NCBI GenBank assembly: GCA_030428405.1
Contig: JAUIEH010000088.1
Span: 1-8,737, forward strand
Length of the DNA: 8,737 nt
Direction: 5' to 3'
From: Alphaproteobacteria bacterium
GTDB lineage: Bacteria > Pseudomonadota > Alphaproteobacteria > Caulobacterales > Maricaulaceae
The position numbers and the translations under genes are program-made. The notes beneath the pieces are model-generated. The model was given only the letters and a program-made list of their open reading frames with translations, ran no database searches and was not told where the DNA came from. Positions 1 through 6,453 of the stretch are shown here, one piece after another. The number at the start of each line of letters is the position of its first letter. Positions within the stretch are counted from its first letter, which is position 1.

Positions 1-1112
1 AGCAGCGCGCGCGCGACAAATTAGCGAATGAGGCCGCGGCGCCCATAGACGCCGAGGCGGAAGCCGCCGCCTCCGCCGAGCCGCCCATCCAGGAAGCGCT
101 CGCCATCGACGAGCTCAAGATCGAGCTTGGCTACGGCCTGCTCGCGCTGGTCAACGAGATGGAAGGCCGTCGGTTGACGGACCAAATCAAGGCGTTGCGC
201 CGCAATCTCGCCGCCGAATACGGCTTTGTGACGCCGTCCGTGCGCATTCTCGACAATCTCAAGCTGGAGTCTGAGGACTACATCATCCGTCTCAAGGAGA
301 TTGAAGCGGGCGCAGGCGCGGTGAAGCTGCGCCACCTCCTCGTCATGGACCCGGCCGGCGCCCAGATCGATCTGCCCGGCGCCCATGTCAAAGAGCCCGC
401 CTTCGGCCTGCCCGCGACCTGGATCGATGAAAACCTCAAAGAGGAAGCCAATTTCCGCGGCTACACCGTCGTCGACCCCGCCACCGTTCTGGTCACGCAT
501 TTCACCGAGATCGTGAAAGAGAACATGGCCGACCTTTTGAGCTTCGCGCAGACGGAAAAGCTGCTCGAAGACCTCAGCGACGAACACAAAAAGCTGCTCG
601 AAGACATCTGCCCCTCGCAGATCACGCGTTCGGGTCTGCAGCGCGTGCTTCAGTCTCTCCTGCGCGAGCGCGTCTCCATCCGCGACCTCGGCCTCATCCT
701 GGAAGGCGTGGCCGAAGCCAGCGCCTCGACCCGCGACCTCGTGATGATCGTCGAGCATGTCCGCACGCGCCTTGCGCGCCAGCTCTGCTTCGCCAATCAG
801 TCGCCAGACGGCGCCCTGCCGGTGATTTCGCTCTCCCCGCAATGGGAGCAGACCTTTGCGGAAGCGATCGTCGGTCAGGGCGAGGAGCGCCAGCTCGCGC
901 TCGCGCCCTCCAAGCTGCATGAATTCGTGGCCGGCGTGCGCGACGCCTTCGATGCTGCCGCGCGCGCCAATGAAGTGCCGGTGTTGTTGACCAGCCCGCC
1001 TGTGCGCCCGTTCGTGCGCTCGCTCGCCGAGCGCTTCCGTCCTTCGACCTCGGTGATGTCGCAAAACGAAATCCACCCGAAGGCCAAGCTGCGCGCGGTC
1101 GGTCAGGTCTAG
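1..1112 (+). CDS. flhA: Flagellar biosynthesis protein FlhA, C-terminal part (5' truncated by window)
   Basis: FlhA is the inner-membrane export-gate subunit of the flagellar type III secretion system; its cytosolic C-domain forms a nonameric ring that docks chaperone-substrate complexes. The frame is open from base 3, so the start lies upstream; 369 residues are visible, about half of a usual FlhA of roughly 700. The first ~28 visible residues are an Ala/Glu-rich linker between the membrane part and the cytosolic domain. The domain then opens with IDELKIELGYGLLALVN. Family blocks follow: YGFVTPSVRILDNL, EPAFGLPATWI, GYTVVDPATVLVTHFTEIVK, the LQRVLQSLLRERVSIRDL helix, and near the end LLTSPPVRPFVRSL and SQNEIHPKAKL. 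The call rests on these recognised FlhA signatures. No membrane segment is inside the window. The stop is TAG at 1110-1112; the next gene starts 120 bases later on the same strand and is not an obvious flagellar gene, so flhA may end its operon here. Confidence 0.96.
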   Translation, partial: QRARDKLANEAAAPIDAEAEAAASAEPPIQEALAIDELKIELGYGLLALVNEMEGRRLTDQIKALRRNLAAEYGFVTPSVRILDNLKLESEDYIIRLKEIEAGAGAVKLRHLLVMDPAGAQIDLPGAHVKEPAFGLPATWIDENLKEEANFRGYTVVDPATVLVTHFTEIVKENMADLLSFAQTEKLLEDLSDEHKKLLEDICPSQITRSGLQRVLQSLLRERVSIRDLGLILEGVAEASASTRDLVMIVEHVRTRLARQLCFANQSPDGALPVISLSPQWEQTFAEAIVGQGEERQLALAPSKLHEFVAGVRDAFDAAARANEVPVLLTSPPVRPFVRSLAERFRPSTSVMSQNEIHPKAKLRAVGQV

Positions 1113-1231
1113 GCGCGCGCCCGCGACAATTTCGGCCCGCCCCGCGTGATTGCATTCGCCCTTCGCGCGCGTAAAACGCTCGCCGTGAAGAACGCCGGAG
1201 AAAACCGCGTCGACGCGACGGAGCGAGGAGC

Positions 1232-2437
1232 ATGACCAGCGCCATCGTGCTCGGCGCCGGCGTCATCGGCGCTGCGACCGCGATCGCGGCGCGCGCGGCC
1301 GGTTTCGACGTGCAGATCGTCGCTGACCGCCGCATGAGCGATGGCGGCATCTCATCTGATCCCGAATTCGCATCGGCCTATGCGGCCGCCTCCATCACGC
1401 CGCACAGCGTCGCCAGCCCGCATATCGCGGAAATGTTCGCCCTGTCCGAAACCGTGTTCGAACAGATCCGATCCGCCGACCCGTCCGCGGGCGTTTCTCA
1501 GCGCCAGCATTTCGAGCTGTGGGAACAGCCGGTGCGTCTGCCGCCTTATGCGCCGCTCCTGCGCAACCGCATCGACATCGCCCGGCTCGACGCGCCGCCG
1601 CCGATCAAGCGCACCGGCGCGCGCACGCTCTCGGGCTATCGCTTCGATTCCTATTTCGCGGACATGCAGCCTTATCGCCGCTGGCTGGACGCGCTGATCG
1701 AACGCGCAGGCGTTCTATTCAAGCGCCGACGACTCTCGGCCGACATTGTCGGCCAGCATCAGGCCGATATCGTCTTCAACTGCCTGGGCGTCAGCGCGCC
1801 GCGCATTTTCCCTGAGCTCGAGCCTGGCTTCATTCTGCGCGGCGTCACTTTGGTGTTTGATACCGAGGCCCCGCTGATTGCGACCTCAAGCGGCGCTCCC
1901 GTCTCATATAATTATACGCCGCATACGGACATCTACCCGGCGCCGGAGGGCGGCGCGGGAGATTTGTACTTTTATCCGCGACAGCGCTCGGCCGTTCTGG
2001 GCGGTCTGCGTCAGCCCGCAATGTTTGATCCGGAGCAAGGCCGCATCGACGCCATGCCTATGCGCGGCGAGGTCTTATCGCGCGACGGCGTGGAGTTCCC
2101 GCGCGCCATGCTCGAGGTCAATCGCGAGTTGATCGAACAGCTCACCGGCATGCGCCTGGGCGAGGAATATCGCGCCCTTGTGGGCTATCGCTATCTACTC
2201 GGCACGCCCGACAGGCCGAGCCTGGTCGTCGCCCCGCGCGAACGCTCCAAAACGGCGCTGATCGATTGTCTTGGCTTTGGCGGCGCCGGCGTCACGCTCG
2301 CCTGGGGCGGCGCGGCGCGCGCAGTGAGCCAGGCGCGCAGCCTGCTCAATCTCGACGGCGCACGCGGTCCGGAAGATTTCGTCGCGCACGAACTCGCGCC
2401 CTTTCTCAGCTCCACCGTCGCCAGCGCTGCAGGCTAA
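1232..2437 (+). CDS. D-amino-acid oxidase-like FAD-dependent oxidoreductase
   Basis: This is probably a cytosolic flavoenzyme that oxidises the amine of an amino acid or related amine, giving an imino product and H2O2; the substrate is unknown. It is 401 residues, somewhat longer than the usual 340-370 of the DAAO family. Seen: the Rossmann GAGVIG at residues 8-13 followed by VADR, where DAAO has its first FAD-contact strand; ASAYAAASITPH near 50, matching the DAAO AG-xW-PH region; a mid-protein VFNCLGVSAPRIFP block like the NCTGVWAG block; YFYPRQRSAVLGGLRQ like YIIPxxxxVxLGG; Arg320 in GYR where DAAO keeps its substrate-carboxylate arginine; and GFGGAGVTLAWG at 348-359, the C-terminal FAD-binding signature. 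No signal peptide is seen. The ATG has GGAG at 1220-1223, 8 bases upstream. DAAO versus D-aspartate oxidase or a sarcosine/glycine oxidase-like enzyme cannot be settled, so no symbol is given. Confidence 0.8.
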   Translation: MTSAIVLGAGVIGAATAIAARAAGFDVQIVADRRMSDGGISSDPEFASAYAAASITPHSVASPHIAEMFALSETVFEQIRSADPSAGVSQRQHFELWEQPVRLPPYAPLLRNRIDIARLDAPPPIKRTGARTLSGYRFDSYFADMQPYRRWLDALIERAGVLFKRRRLSADIVGQHQADIVFNCLGVSAPRIFPELEPGFILRGVTLVFDTEAPLIATSSGAPVSYNYTPHTDIYPAPEGGAGDLYFYPRQRSAVLGGLRQPAMFDPEQGRIDAMPMRGEVLSRDGVEFPRAMLEVNRELIEQLTGMRLGEEYRALVGYRYLLGTPDRPSLVVAPRERSKTALIDCLGFGGAGVTLAWGGAARAVSQARSLLNLDGARGPEDFVAHELAPFLSSTVASAAG

Positions 2438-2515
2438 TCGGTCAGCGACTGCATCCGATTGGGCGCGCGCGCGCATCCTGTCCCGGTCACGCCTTCAAAC
2501 CGGAGCAGCCAGCCA

Positions 2516-3007
2516 ATGCGTTCTTTGTTCGCCGCCTCACTCGCCCTCGCCGTAACCGCAGCGCCTGCCGCTTTCGCTGAAGGCGATGTCGCAGCGCCCG
2601 CTGAAGCGATGTTCGGCGCCTCCACCGCAGAGCTGGGCGTCGTGCTCGACCCCGTCTGCGAGACGCTGGCCTTGCGTGAGGTCGATGTGCAGATCCCGGG
2701 CGCGTCCTCCCAATCTCAATATGACTGCGACGGCTTTGACTGGTACGGCGCGCCGCGACGCGCGGAATTCGTCTTCGCCGACGACGCGCTCGCGCTCATC
2801 TGGATCCTCGTGGAGCCGGAAGAACTCGACGCTTTGGCCGCTGATTTCGCTGCAGTATATGGCGCGCCCGACCACGACACGGCGATGTTCGCCGCCTTCA
2901 ACGCGCACAACGCCGCAGTGCGCCGCGAGCCCGCAGAAGCGCTGTTTTACGGCGAAGCGGTCGCCGAGCCGATGCAGGGCTGGTTCGCCGCCAATGCGCA
3001 GGAGTGA
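2516..3007 (+). CDS. Small secreted protein of unknown function, two cysteines
   Basis: I do not recognise a family. The 163-residue product begins with a clear Sec signal peptide: MRS, then a hydrophobic Leu/Ala core to residue 16 and a cleavage site predicted after AFA at residue 21. The mature part (about 142 residues) is acidic and has just two cysteines, Cys48 and Cys71, which could form a disulfide in the periplasm; the region between them includes PGASSQSQYDCDGF. The rest alternates short strand-like stretches (RAEFVFADDALALIWILV) with helical, Ala-rich segments, suggesting a small alpha/beta fold. An in-frame start at 2459 would add 19 residues before the signal peptide; the ATG at 2516 is preferred because GGAG lies at 2502-2505 and it puts the signal peptide at the N-terminus. 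A short hairpin with a T-rich tail follows the stop, so the gene probably ends its own transcript. Confidence 0.72.
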   Translation: MRSLFAASLALAVTAAPAAFAEGDVAAPAEAMFGASTAELGVVLDPVCETLALREVDVQIPGASSQSQYDCDGFDWYGAPRRAEFVFADDALALIWILVEPEELDALAADFAAVYGAPDHDTAMFAAFNAHNAAVRREPAEALFYGEAVAEPMQGWFAANAQE

Positions 3008-3011
3008 GCCG

Positions 3012-3034
3012 GCGCTGAATTAGCGCTTGTGTTT
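3012..3034 (+). terminator. Short hairpin with T-rich tail after the secreted-protein gene
   Basis: GCGCT (3012-3016) and AGCGC (3022-3026) form a 5-bp stem around the loop GAATT, starting five bases after the TGA at 3005-3007. The next eight bases, TTGTGTTT (3027-3034), contain six T. This is the only hairpin in the window with a T-rich tail, so it is a fair but short intrinsic-terminator candidate. It directly abuts the palindrome at 3034-3048. Confidence 0.4.
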
Positions 3035-3048
3035 GCAAATCATTTGCA
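3034..3048. promoter_or_regulatory. Perfect 7-1-7 palindrome, candidate Fur-family operator for bfd
   Basis: TGCAAAT-C-ATTTGCA is a perfect inverted repeat with 7-base arms around one base, ending 34 bases before the bfd ATG. It has the same 7-1-7 architecture as the Fur core TGATAATnATTATCA and agrees with it at 10 of 14 arm positions. The gene downstream encodes Bfd, a protein that is iron-repressed by Fur in several bacteria. A half-site-like GCAAATGAT (3080-3088) overlaps the bfd start. The palindrome is seen directly; its role as a Fur (or Mur-like) site is inferred. Confidence 0.6.
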
Positions 3049-3082
3049 CCATCTTCATCGGGTCATCCGGCCCGAGTCGCAA

Positions 3083-3307
3083 ATGATCCATTGTCTTTGC
3101 AACAATCTGCGGACCAGCTGCGTGCGTCGCGCCATTGAGGCCGGCGCCCGTCGGCCCCAGGACGTGCACCGTCACCACGGTCACCGCGTCAATTGTGGGC
3201 GTTGTCTCGCCTCCATCGCCGAGGAAATCTCGGAAGCCGCGCTCAAAGCGCCGGCCGCGCCATCCCTGGCGACGCCTGAGGCGGTCATGCCGCTCGCAGC
3301 GAAATAA
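3083..3307 (+). CDS. bfd: Bacterioferritin-associated ferredoxin (Bfd)
   Basis: Bfd is a small cytosolic [2Fe-2S] protein that docks on bacterioferritin and feeds electrons through its hemes so that stored ferric iron is released as Fe2+. From the ATG at 3083 the product is 74 residues and begins MIHCLCNN, the family opening. The four cluster cysteines are Cys4, Cys6, Cys38 and Cys41, the same numbers as in E. coli Bfd. The segment between them has the usual helix (VRRAIEAGARRPQDV), then an unusually histidine-rich stretch, HRHHGHRVNCGRC. A C-terminal Ala/Pro-rich tail of about 20 residues is longer than in E. coli (64 residues). A GTG at 3029 would add 18 residues without family similarity, whose codons include the 3034-3048 palindrome; the internal ATG is therefore chosen, although only a weak GAG (3074-3076) precedes it. 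bfr follows 214 bases downstream on the same strand. Confidence 0.88.
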   Translation: MIHCLCNNLRTSCVRRAIEAGARRPQDVHRHHGHRVNCGRCLASIAEEISEAALKAPAAPSLATPEAVMPLAAK

Positions 3308-3454
3308 GCGCAGCCGGCTCGACGGCGCATTCGCCAGTCCCATGCGGGCCCAATGCACCGGCGCTCAATCCACGGGCGCCGCCTCCCCAAAAAAACATCC
3401 CTCCGAACGCGAACGGATCGCACTGCGGCCAAACGTGCGGTTTCCCTCCCGCGT

Positions 3455-3471
3455 CGAGCTGATTAAGCTCG
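3455..3471. repeat. Perfect inverted repeat upstream of bfr
   Basis: CGAGCT and AGCTCG flank the 5-base spacer GATTA, 51 bases before the bfr start. It may be an operator or a 5' leader hairpin. The rest of the 214-base bfd-bfr gap shows no ORF, no T-rich terminator and no second copy of the Fur-like palindrome. Function is not known; such short repeats occur by chance in GC-rich DNA. Confidence 0.3.
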
Positions 3472-3521
3472 CGGTCAATCCTCTCCGCCGTCTTCCGCGC
3501 ACAATCTCAGGAGCCCGTCCC

Positions 3522-4016
3522 ATGAAAGGCGACGCCGACGTCATCAAGCACCTCAACGCTGCGCTGAAGAACGAATTGACGGCGATCAACCAGTATTTCC
3601 TCCACTCGCGCATGCTCAAGGACTGGGGCGTGTCCGTGCTCGCCAAGAAGGAATATGACGAATCCATCGAGGAGATGGAGCACGCCGACTGGCTGATCGA
3701 GCGGATATTGTTTCTGGAAGGACTGCCCAATCTCCAGGACCTCGGCAAGTTGCGCATCGGCGAGGACGTCAAAGAGATATTGGAGTGCGACCTTGCGCTC
3801 GAACATCAGGCTCTGCCCGATTTGCGCGCCGCCATCGAGCATTGCGAAAAGGTCTCCGACTTCATCAGCCGCGAGCTGTTCACAAAGATCCTCAAGAACG
3901 AGGAAGAGCACATTGAATGGCTCGAAACCCAACTCGATCTGATCGAACGCATTGGGTTGGAGCGATTCACGCTGCTGCAGTCCAAGCCGAACGGCTCATC
4001 AAGCTCCGACGACTGA
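3522..4016 (+). CDS. bfr: Bacterioferritin
   Basis: Bacterioferritin forms a 24-subunit cytosolic shell that oxidises Fe2+ at di-iron ferroxidase centres, stores it as a ferric mineral, and binds heme b between subunits. The 164-residue product matches the family from the first residues (MKGDADVIKHLN) and carries every known ligand at E. coli numbering: ferroxidase Glu18, Glu51, His54, Glu94, Glu127 and His130, and the axial heme ligand Met52. The highly conserved IERILFLEGLPNLQDLGKL block is at about 59-77. A short Ser/Asp tail (NGSSSSDD) extends past the usual end. AGGAG at 3509-3513, 8 bases before the ATG, fixes the start; the same frame stays open far upstream but that sequence is an Arg/Pro/Ser-rich shadow of bfd. 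bfd lies upstream on the same strand, consistent with paired iron storage and release. It converges on the Rieske gene with a 13-base gap. Confidence 0.97.
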   Translation: MKGDADVIKHLNAALKNELTAINQYFLHSRMLKDWGVSVLAKKEYDESIEEMEHADWLIERILFLEGLPNLQDLGKLRIGEDVKEILECDLALEHQALPDLRAAIEHCEKVSDFISRELFTKILKNEEEHIEWLETQLDLIERIGLERFTLLQSKPNGSSSSDD

Positions 4017-4028
4017 GCAAACGCTCAG
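4013..4028. terminator. Hairpin between convergent bfr and Rieske oxygenase genes
   Basis: CTGAGC (4013-4018) pairs perfectly with GCTCAG (4023-4028) around the loop AAAC. The bfr stop codon is inside the left arm, and the hairpin ends one base before the stop of the opposite-strand gene. No T-tract follows on either strand, so it could be a weak bidirectional terminator or an RNA 3'-end stabiliser rather than a classical intrinsic terminator. Confidence 0.35.
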
Positions 4029-4029
4029 A

Positions 4030-5109
4030 TCAGCTGCGCCATTTCAACGTGGCCGGCTTGACCGGGTTGACGAACTCCTCGCCCTTTGCGCGCGCATCCG
4101 CCCAGGCTTGCTTGAGCCTGTAATACCATTTCGCCTGTACGTCGGCGTCGTGGATCAGCATCAGATTTGGATCATAAGCTAGGCCCACCTGCTGAGCGTT
4201 CACCGCGTCGCGGTCCTGGCCGACAAAGGTCGAAATCGCGTTTTTCAAGATGAAGTTGGGCACGATGTCGAGCACGGGGTGCGTCCAGTAAAGCGCAATC
4301 GTAATTTCAGTCTTGTTGTCATTGGTCGGCGTGACGGCGGTGAAGCCGACGACGGACTTATCGCCGACACGGACATATTCCTGGCGCACGCCTGGCAGCT
4401 GGAACCGGATTTCGGTTTCGGGCTTTGCGCCAAGCAATTTGTATAAGAACGAGTTAGACGACGGCGTATGCGGCAGCATCGAAAAGCCGCGCTCGACAGG
4501 CCCGAACTCCTTTGACTTATCGTGCACGGATTTCGCCGTGCGCCACCACCACTGGCGATGAATATAGGGGATATGCGCCGGGTCCATCAGCCCGATGACG
4601 GCGTGGTCGACATGGCAGTTGAACACGTCGCGCTGCCAGAAGCGCGGCTTGCGGCCATCGGTCAGGTCGATATGGACGGGGTCCATGAATGGTTCGACCG
4701 TTTCATCCGCGCCGTGCCAGACCCAGATGAGGCCCTGCGCCTCGCGCACCGGAAAAGCGCGCGTCTTGATCTTGCTCAGATCCATGCGCTCGGTCTGCTC
4801 GCCCGTCAGCGAGGGGATTTTCAGACAGCCTCCGTCGCGGCCAAAGCGCCAGCCGTGATAGGGGCACTCTATCGCGCTTTGCCCGGCCTCGCGCACCATC
4901 TCGCCGCCGGAGAGAAGAATGCCGCGATGCGGACAAATATCGCGCAACGCGAAGGCTTCGCCGTCATGCGTGCGCCCGATCAGGAGCGGCTGGCCGAGGA
5001 GCTCTTTATGCAGATGCTGACCCGGCTTCACTTCGTCGCTCATCGCGCCGAAATACCAAAGGTCGCTCAGATAGCTCTTGCCTTCTTCGATCGCCAATTG
5101 CTTCTCCAC
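4030..5109 (-). CDS. Rieske non-heme iron oxygenase, alpha subunit (aromatic ring-hydroxylating dioxygenase family)
   Basis: A 359-residue oxygenase component expected to take electrons from a separate reductase and hydroxylate, demethylate or cleave an unidentified substrate at a mononuclear iron. The N-terminal Rieske domain has Cys59-Pro-His61 and Cys82-Pro-Tyr-His85, binding [2Fe-2S]; the 20-residue spacing between the pairs is slightly longer than the common 16-18. The catalytic domain has Asp176-x2-His179-x4-His184 (MDPAHIPYIH), the bridging Asp and two iron His, and a probable third ligand Asp299 in QDRDAVNAQQ. Size resembles VanA, dicamba or KshA-type oxygenases; no beta subunit, ferredoxin or reductase gene is next to it. 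The start is GTG at 5107-5109, with an in-frame TAG four codons upstream and no Shine-Dalgarno site. TTG at codon 5, preceded by GGAGAAG inside the gene, is an alternative. ATG at codon 23 would cut into the conserved LWYF segment and is unlikely. Substrate unknown. Confidence 0.9.
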   Translation of the reverse strand: MEKQLAIEEGKSYLSDLWYFGAMSDEVKPGQHLHKELLGQPLLIGRTHDGEAFALRDICPHRGILLSGGEMVREAGQSAIECPYHGWRFGRDGGCLKIPSLTGEQTERMDLSKIKTRAFPVREAQGLIWVWHGADETVEPFMDPVHIDLTDGRKPRFWQRDVFNCHVDHAVIGLMDPAHIPYIHRQWWWRTAKSVHDKSKEFGPVERGFSMLPHTPSSNSFLYKLLGAKPETEIRFQLPGVRQEYVRVGDKSVVGFTAVTPTNDNKTEITIALYWTHPVLDIVPNFILKNAISTFVGQDRDAVNAQQVGLAYDPNLMLIHDADVQAKWYYRLKQAWADARAKGEEFVNPVKPATLKWRS

Positions 5110-5122
5110 GCACGCGCAAAGC

Positions 5123-5145
5123 TAACTAGCCCTGATGGCGGACAA
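5123..5145 (-). promoter_or_regulatory. Candidate promoter for the Rieske oxygenase gene
   Basis: On the minus strand, TTGTCC (5145-5140), then 9 bases, then GCTAGTTA (5130-5123) partly match the Caulobacter-type housekeeping pattern (TTGACG and GCTANAWC), though the spacer is a little short. Transcription would begin only a few bases before the GTG at 5109, implying a leaderless or near-leaderless message. Eye-matched only. Confidence 0.3.
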
Positions 5146-5253
5146 GTTCCAGTCGCGCCCGCCGCGGCGAAGCGCGCACACACAATGCGCGACAAGCCCG
5201 CCTCGCCGTGATAGCCGCGACAAAGACCGACAATTTCTGTCCAGCGATCCGAC

Positions 5254-6198
5254 ATGTCCGACGACCTCACCGCCCGCGACCGCCTCATCGCGCTTGCAGC
5301 ACTCGTGCTCGGCGCCGCCGCCATCGGCGCGGCCGCCGTGTTCGTGCGGCTGGCCGAGAATGAAGGCGTCGGGCCGACGGCGTCGGGATTCTGGCGCATG
5401 GCGCTGGCGCTGCCCTTTCTCGCCGTGTGGGCGCAGTCCAGCGCGCGCCGCGCGCCCGAGTTCGAAGGCCGCGCCTTGCGCTTCGCCATTCTTGCCGGCG
5501 TTTTCTTCGCCGGCGACATGGCGTTCTGGCATCTGGGCATCGTGCGCACGACGGTGGCGAACGCGACCTTCCTGCCCAATCTCGCGCCCGTGGTCGTGGC
5601 CCTCGCCGCCTGGGCGATTTTCCGCGAGCCGGTCACGCGCGGCGTCATCATTGGGCTCGCGCTGGCGATCACCGGCGCAGCCTTATTATCGGGCGCGAAT
5701 GTGAGCGCGGCGCCGGAGCGGCTGACGGGCGACATGCTCTGCGCCATCACAGCGCTTTGGTATGCAGCCTATATGCTGGCCATCAAAGCCGCGCGGCGGG
5801 GGTTTTCTGCTGCGCGCGCGATGTTCATCTCCTCGCTCGTCTGCGCTTTTCCGCTGCTCGCGCTGGCGCTCATTCTTGGCGAACAGGTCTTTCCCGACCG
5901 CGCGATCGGCTGGCTCTGGCTCGCAGGGCTCGGCGTGTTCGCGCATGTGTTCGGCCAGGGCGGCATCGCCTACGGGCTTGGCCGGTTGCCGGCCGCTTTG
6001 TCCTCGCTTGTCGTGCTCGTGCAGCCGGTGGTCGCCGCCATTCTCGGCTGGATCGTGTTTTCCGAAGCGCTGGCGCCGGCCCAGCTGCTGGGCGCCGCTT
6101 TGACCATTGCGGGCGTGGTCATCGCGCAGCGCATGGCCGCGGGACGCGACGTCGCGCCGCCGCCCGGCCCGATTGGAGCAAGCGGCGAGCGCGGCTAG
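5254..6198 (+). CDS. DMT-superfamily (EamA) transporter
   Basis: A 314-residue inner-membrane protein of the drug/metabolite transporter superfamily, a group that exports metabolites or amino acids or acts in uptake; the substrate cannot be read from the sequence. About ten hydrophobic segments are visible in two EamA repeats: the first from roughly residue 10 to 146, the second from roughly 155 to 288. Typical blocks are FVRLAENEGVGPTASGFWRM in the first loop-TM2 region, GDMAFWHLGIVRTTVANATFL, PVVVALAAWAIFREPVTR, and in the second half LPAALSSLVVLVQPVVAAILGWIVFSE followed by GAALTIAGVVIAQR. The C-terminal tail is short and Gly/Pro-rich. The start ATG at 5254 is chosen because the short polar MSDDLTARDR leader precedes TM1; no clear Shine-Dalgarno site is seen. 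It is divergent from the Rieske gene (144-base gap, no other ORF), and the HIG1-like gene follows 42 bases after its stop. Confidence 0.88.
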   Translation: MSDDLTARDRLIALAALVLGAAAIGAAAVFVRLAENEGVGPTASGFWRMALALPFLAVWAQSSARRAPEFEGRALRFAILAGVFFAGDMAFWHLGIVRTTVANATFLPNLAPVVVALAAWAIFREPVTRGVIIGLALAITGAALLSGANVSAAPERLTGDMLCAITALWYAAYMLAIKAARRGFSAARAMFISSLVCAFPLLALALILGEQVFPDRAIGWLWLAGLGVFAHVFGQGGIAYGLGRLPAALSSLVVLVQPVVAAILGWIVFSEALAPAQLLGAALTIAGVVIAQRMAAGRDVAPPPGPIGASGERG

Positions 6199-6240
6199 AA
6201 CAGGACCAGCGCGCTCGCGCGGCCAGCTCAGGAGACAATC

Positions 6241-6453
6241 ATGGACGCCATGGAAATCGTCATCTTCGTCGCCATCGGCGTGGTCTTCGTCATACTGGTG
6301 CTGGGGATCGTCAATCTGTTCCGCACCGGCGAGGAAGCGCGCACGCGTTCCAACCAGCTCATGCGCTTTCGCGTCATCGCGCAGTTCGTCGCGGTGCTAT
6401 TGTTGATGGCGCTGCTGTGGTGGCGCATGAGCCATGGCGGCGGCGCCGGCTGA
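6241..6453 (+). CDS. Small twin-transmembrane protein, HIG1-like
   Basis: A 70-residue inner-membrane peptide with two hydrophobic segments (about residues 5-26 and 46-61) joined by a short basic loop. The loop-TM2 boundary reads NQLMRFRVIAQF, with R42-x-R44-V-x-x-Q48, resembling the R-x-R-V-x-x-Q signature of bacterial HIG1/twin-transmembrane proteins. Mitochondrial HIG1 relatives bind respiratory complexes, but the role of the bacterial ones is largely unknown. It has an excellent Shine-Dalgarno site, AGGAG at 6230-6234, 6 bases before the ATG. Its stop TGA (6451-6453) lies in the loop of a GC-only hairpin directly before the adenosyltransferase start, 10 bases downstream, so the two genes are probably one transcript and perhaps translationally coupled. 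From memory, similar twin-membrane genes sit beside PduO-type adenosyltransferases in other alphaproteobacteria. Confidence 0.82.
   Translation: MDAMEIVIFVAIGVVFVILVLGIVNLFRTGEEARTRSNQLMRFRVIAQFVAVLLLMALLWWRMSHGGGAG

Noticed and set aside
21..1076. A 351-codon open frame on the minus strand antisense to flhA
   Set aside because: It lies wholly opposite strongly conserved FlhA sequence, its product is Arg/Gly/His-rich without a recognisable domain, and long antisense frames are expected in GC-rich codon bias.
1206..1217. Perfect palindrome CGCGTCGACGCG just upstream of the DAAO-like gene
   Set aside because: Twelve-base CG-rich palindromes are common by chance here, and there is no regulator or second copy to support an operator.
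2463..2474. Alternating GC run, possible Z-DNA segment
   Set aside because: Only 12 bases in a genome rich in GC dinucleotides; too short to argue for a function.
3135..3521. N-terminal extension of bfr in the same frame
   Set aside because: The frame is open by chance; the extra ~129 residues are Arg/Pro/Ser-rich and overlap bfd in another frame, while AGGAG and family similarity fix the start at 3522.
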